Assembly (NCBI GenBank): GCA_036732565.1
Contig: DAINCF010000105.1
Location: forward strand, 1 to 16,486
DNA from: JAIVJN01 sp036732565
GTDB taxonomy: Bacteria > Acidobacteriota > Vicinamibacteria > Vicinamibacterales > UBA2999
Length of the DNA: 16,486 nt
Direction: 5' to 3'
The notes below the pieces were generated by a model. It ran no database searches and was not told the origin of the DNA. It saw only the letters and a program-made list of their open reading frames with translations. The translations under genes were made by a program, and so were the position numbers. Positions 14,084-16,486 of this stretch are shown here, one piece after another (position 1 is the first letter of the stretch; each line of letters begins with the position of its first letter).

Positions 14084-15505
14084 ATGGGTGACACCCTGCT
14101 TCGCGCCTATCACCGGCTGCCGGCGCCGCTGCGATCGGTGGCGGCCACGCTTCGCGGGCACTATTTGCGGTCGTGGCGCTACGGCCCCGAGACGGCGCGG
14201 CTGATCGAAGAGGCGCGCGATCGTGAGCAGTGGAGCGCGGACCGGTGGCGAGTCTGGCGCGAGGAGCGACTGGCCCGTGTGCTGCGCCACGCGGCGACGC
14301 GCGTGCCCTACTACCGGGCGCAGTGGGAGGCGCGACGCCGCGCCGGCGATCGCAGATCGTGGGAGGTGCTGGCCAACTGGCCCATCCTCGAGAAGGAGAC
14401 GGTGCGCGAGCGCGCGATCGAGCTCGTCGGAGACGATCGCAACGTCAAGCGAATGTTCCACGAGCACACCAGTGGGACCACGGGGACCTCGCTCGACTTG
14501 TGGTGGTCGCAGGCCGCGGTGCGCGGATGGTACGCGCTGTTCGAAGCGCGTTGCCGGCACTGGTACGACGTCTCACGGCACGATCGCTGGGCGATGCTCG
14601 CGGGTCAGCTGGTCACGCCGATCACCCAGCGACGACCGCCGTTCTGGGTGTGGAACGAAGCGCTCAATCAGTTGTACATGTCGTCGTACCACCTGGCGCC
14701 GGCGTTTCTCCCCTCGTACGTCGATGCTCTGCGCGCGCATCGCATCACGCATCTCTCCGGGTACACGTCGGCGATCGTCAGCCTCGCGCAGGAAGTCATT
14801 CGCCAACGCCGCCGCGATCTGAAAATGGGCGTCGCCATCACCAATGCGGAGCCGGTTCTCGAGCATCAGCGCGCGCTCATCGAGCAGGCCTTCGACTGCC
14901 CCGTGTGTGAGACCTACGGCCAGACCGAGATCGTCGCGTGCGCGAGTCAATGCCGCGACGGGTCGTTGCACACGTGGCCAGAGGTTGGCGTGATGGAGAT
15001 CGTGAACGAGCACCTGGCCGCGCCGCCGGGCACGTCTGGCGACGTGATCGGCACCAGCTTGCTCAATCCCGATATGCCGCTGATCCGCTACCGGCTCGGC
15101 GATCGCGCCACCATGGCCCGAACCGACTCGTGTGGGTGCGGGCGCACGCTGCCGATGCTGGAGCAGATCGATGGTCGTATCGATGACGTGCTCTACACGC
15201 GCGACGGGCGGCGCATCGGTCGTCTCGACCCCGTGTTCAAGACCCAGCTTCCCGTGCGCGAGGCGCAGATCATCCAGGAGACGCTGGATCGCGTGCGTAT
15301 CAAATTCGTGCCCGCGCCGGACTACACCGACGCGGCCGGCGCCTCGATCGCCGATCGCGTGCGCGATCGACTCGGTCAGGTGGACGTCGTGCTCGAACCC
15401 GTCAGCACCATCCCCCGGACCAGCCGCGGGAAATTCCGCGCCGTGATCTGCGCGCTTCCGCCTGCGGAGCGCGAACGCCTCTCGTCAACCGCATCACCGA
15501 ACTGA
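14084..15505 (+). CDS. CapK/phenylacetate-CoA ligase-like adenylate-forming enzyme
   Basis: This 473-residue protein is of the ANL superfamily, closest in style to PaaK and the capsule protein CapK. It has the ATP phosphate loop TSGTTGTS (129-136), the adenylation motif YGQTE (278-282), and SRGKFR with Lys450 in the place of the C-terminal catalytic lysine. Cys286, Cys290, Cys350 and Cys352 (CASQC and CGCGR) form the paired-cysteine pattern seen in PaaK-like proteins, possibly a zinc site. The enzyme should activate a carboxylic acid as an acyl-AMP and then a thioester. In a polysaccharide operon this suggests an acyl or amide modification of a sugar, perhaps with the adjacent GNAT. It is probably not a phenylacetate catabolic enzyme, as no other paa gene is nearby. 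The start follows the previous stop by 8 bases, with no ribosome site visible. Confidence 0.85.
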   Translation: MGDTLLRAYHRLPAPLRSVAATLRGHYLRSWRYGPETARLIEEARDREQWSADRWRVWREERLARVLRHAATRVPYYRAQWEARRRAGDRRSWEVLANWPILEKETVRERAIELVGDDRNVKRMFHEHTSGTTGTSLDLWWSQAAVRGWYALFEARCRHWYDVSRHDRWAMLAGQLVTPITQRRPPFWVWNEALNQLYMSSYHLAPAFLPSYVDALRAHRITHLSGYTSAIVSLAQEVIRQRRRDLKMGVAITNAEPVLEHQRALIEQAFDCPVCETYGQTEIVACASQCRDGSLHTWPEVGVMEIVNEHLAAPPGTSGDVIGTSLLNPDMPLIRYRLGDRATMARTDSCGCGRTLPMLEQIDGRIDDVLYTRDGRRIGRLDPVFKTQLPVREAQIIQETLDRVRIKFVPAPDYTDAAGASIADRVRDRLGQVDVVLEPVSTIPRTSRGKFRAVICALPPAERERLSSTASPN

Positions 15506-15510
15506 CCGCC

Positions 15511-16486
15511 ATGCTGACCGAATCGAGCCCGCGCGTGTCGCCCGCTGTCGAGCCAAGGCGTAGTTCGTTCTTGCCTTTCAACCTCCCGTTGATCGGCGAC
15601 GACGAGATCCAGTCCGTCGTCGAGACGCTGAGGTCTGGGTGGATTACGACGGGCCCCAAGGTCAAGCGCTTCGAGGCCGACTTCATGGCGCACGTGGACG
15701 GCCGCCACACCATCGCCGTCAACTCCGCGACGGCCGGCTTGCACCTGGCGCTCGAGGCGCTCGGCATCGCGGAAGGCGACGAGGTCCTGGTGCCGACGAT
15801 GACGTTCGCCGCGACCGCGGAAGTGGTCGTGTACATGCGCGCGATTCCGGTGCTCGTCGACTGCGACCCCGAGACGTTGAACATCGACCCGGCGGCGGCA
15901 GCCGCCGCCGTGACTTCGAGAACCCGCGCGATCATCCCGGTTCATTTCGGTGGCCACCCGTGCGACATGGACGCGCTGTTGTCGCTCAGCCGGCAGCACG
16001 GCCTCAAGGTCATCGAAGACGCCGCGCATACCCTGCCGGCTCGCTACAAGACACGTCCCGTCGGCACGATGAGCGACGTCGCGTGTTTCTCGTTCTACGC
16101 CACCAAGACCATCACCACCGCCGAAGGTGGGATGATCGCGACCGCGGACCAGACGCTGGCCGAGCGGATGCGCATGATGAGCCTCCACGGCATCAGCCGC
16201 GACGCCTGGAAGCGCTACACCGCCGAGGGCTCGTGGTTCTACGACGTCGTCGACACGGGCTACAAATACAACATGACCGATGTCGCCGCGGCGATGGGCA
16301 TCGGCCAACTGGCGAAGAGTGAGGCGTTCTGGCACGCGCGCCGTTCGATCGCCGCGCGCTATGCCGAGGCGTTCGCCGATCTGCCCGAGATCCGCACGCC
16401 GGTGGAGCGGTCGGACGTCGAGCATTCCTGGCATCTCTACGTCATCCGACTGGACCTCGATCGCCTGCGCGTCGGCCGCAACGCGG
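15511..16486 (+). CDS. DegT/DnrJ/EryC1/StrS-type sugar aminotransferase (cut by the window edge)
   Basis: The frame stays open from ATG 15511 to the last base, giving 325 codons of an enzyme normally about 370-400 residues long, so the 3' end is missing. It is a PLP-dependent enzyme that converts a 4-keto (or 3-keto) sugar nucleotide to the amino sugar. Family signs are SGWITTGPKVKRFE, VNSATAGLHLALEALGI, EVLVPTMTFAATAE, VIEDAAHTLPA with Asp170 near the pyridine nitrogen, and FSFYATKTITTAEGGM with Lys199 as the expected Schiff-base lysine. The N-terminal 20 residues before PFNLPLIGDDEI are not conserved. The gap to the previous stop is 5 bases. It may supply the amino sugar for the GNAT and CapK-like enzymes upstream. 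Whether it is PseC-like, LegC-like or perosamine-type cannot be decided. Confidence 0.92.
   Translation, partial: MLTESSPRVSPAVEPRRSSFLPFNLPLIGDDEIQSVVETLRSGWITTGPKVKRFEADFMAHVDGRHTIAVNSATAGLHLALEALGIAEGDEVLVPTMTFAATAEVVVYMRAIPVLVDCDPETLNIDPAAAAAAVTSRTRAIIPVHFGGHPCDMDALLSLSRQHGLKVIEDAAHTLPARYKTRPVGTMSDVACFSFYATKTITTAEGGMIATADQTLAERMRMMSLHGISRDAWKRYTAEGSWFYDVVDTGYKYNMTDVAAAMGIGQLAKSEAFWHARRSIAARYAEAFADLPEIRTPVERSDVEHSWHLYVIRLDLDRLRVGRNA

Noticed and set aside
14084..15505. Phenylacetate catabolism gene
   Set aside because: The family match is real, but no paa genes are nearby and the operon context is polysaccharide synthesis, where CapK-like relatives occur.
15892..15909. GCC/GCG-rich near-palindrome in the aminotransferase gene
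   Set aside because: It encodes a run of alanines in a surface region between conserved motifs. A simple alanine-codon run gives this symmetry.

Overview
The window holds one tightly packed, single-direction gene cluster (all on the + strand) for building and exporting a surface polysaccharide (O-antigen, capsule or exopolysaccharide). Thirteen protein genes run from base 119 to the right edge. No gap between them exceeds 8 bases, and eight of the twelve junctions overlap (TGATG, ATGA, GTGA, or an 8-base overlap). This reads as one long, translationally coupled operon. There are no tRNA, rRNA, CRISPR or insertion-sequence genes. The sequence is visibly rich in G+C, with G/C-ending codons, GTG starts and few strong Shine-Dalgarno sites. 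Together with the hairpin-type repeat at the left edge, this suggests an Acidobacteriota-like soil bacterium (perhaps Vicinamibacteria). That assignment is an inference from style, not from a marker gene.

Layout. Bases 1-118 hold a folded, REP-like repeat and a short non-coding or partly read-through leader. Next come a CMP-sugar synthetase of the NeuA/LegF/PseF family (119-916), an AsnB-type glutamine amidotransferase (916-2649), a Wzt-type ABC transporter ATPase with a C-terminal glycan-binding-like domain (2652-3917), and a GT-B-fold transferase of uncertain substrate (3926-5377). Three GT4 glycosyltransferases follow (5374-6702, 6699-7874, 7867-8955), then a polytopic O-antigen ligase/polymerase (8952-10394), a fourth GT4 enzyme (10391-11473) and a second, longer AsnB-type amidotransferase (11473-13437). 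The right end holds a GNAT acyltransferase (13434-14075), a CapK/PaaK-like adenylate-forming enzyme (14084-15505) and a DegT/StrS-type aminotransferase cut by the window edge (15511-16486).

How they may work together (inference). The aminotransferase makes a 4-amino sugar nucleotide. The CapK-like ligase and the GNAT could activate and attach an acyl group to it. The cytidylyltransferase activates a nonulosonic-acid-like sugar as its CMP form. The five transferases assemble the repeat unit. The two AsnB enzymes could amidate uronic or nonulosonic acid carboxylates. The membrane ligase/polymerase and the Wzt ATPase serve polymerisation, ligation and export. Missing from the window are the Wzm permease partner of Wzt, a Wzx flippase, an initiating phosphoglycosyltransferase, and the NeuB-type synthase expected with the cytidylyltransferase. 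They may lie outside the window.

The most unusual feature is architectural. Inverted repeats lie inside the extreme 3' ends of coding frames (860-916 in the cytidylyltransferase gene, 13369-13390 in the second AsnB gene, and possibly the left-edge repeat). In each case they are read as a C-terminal tail while the stop/start overlap with the next gene is kept.
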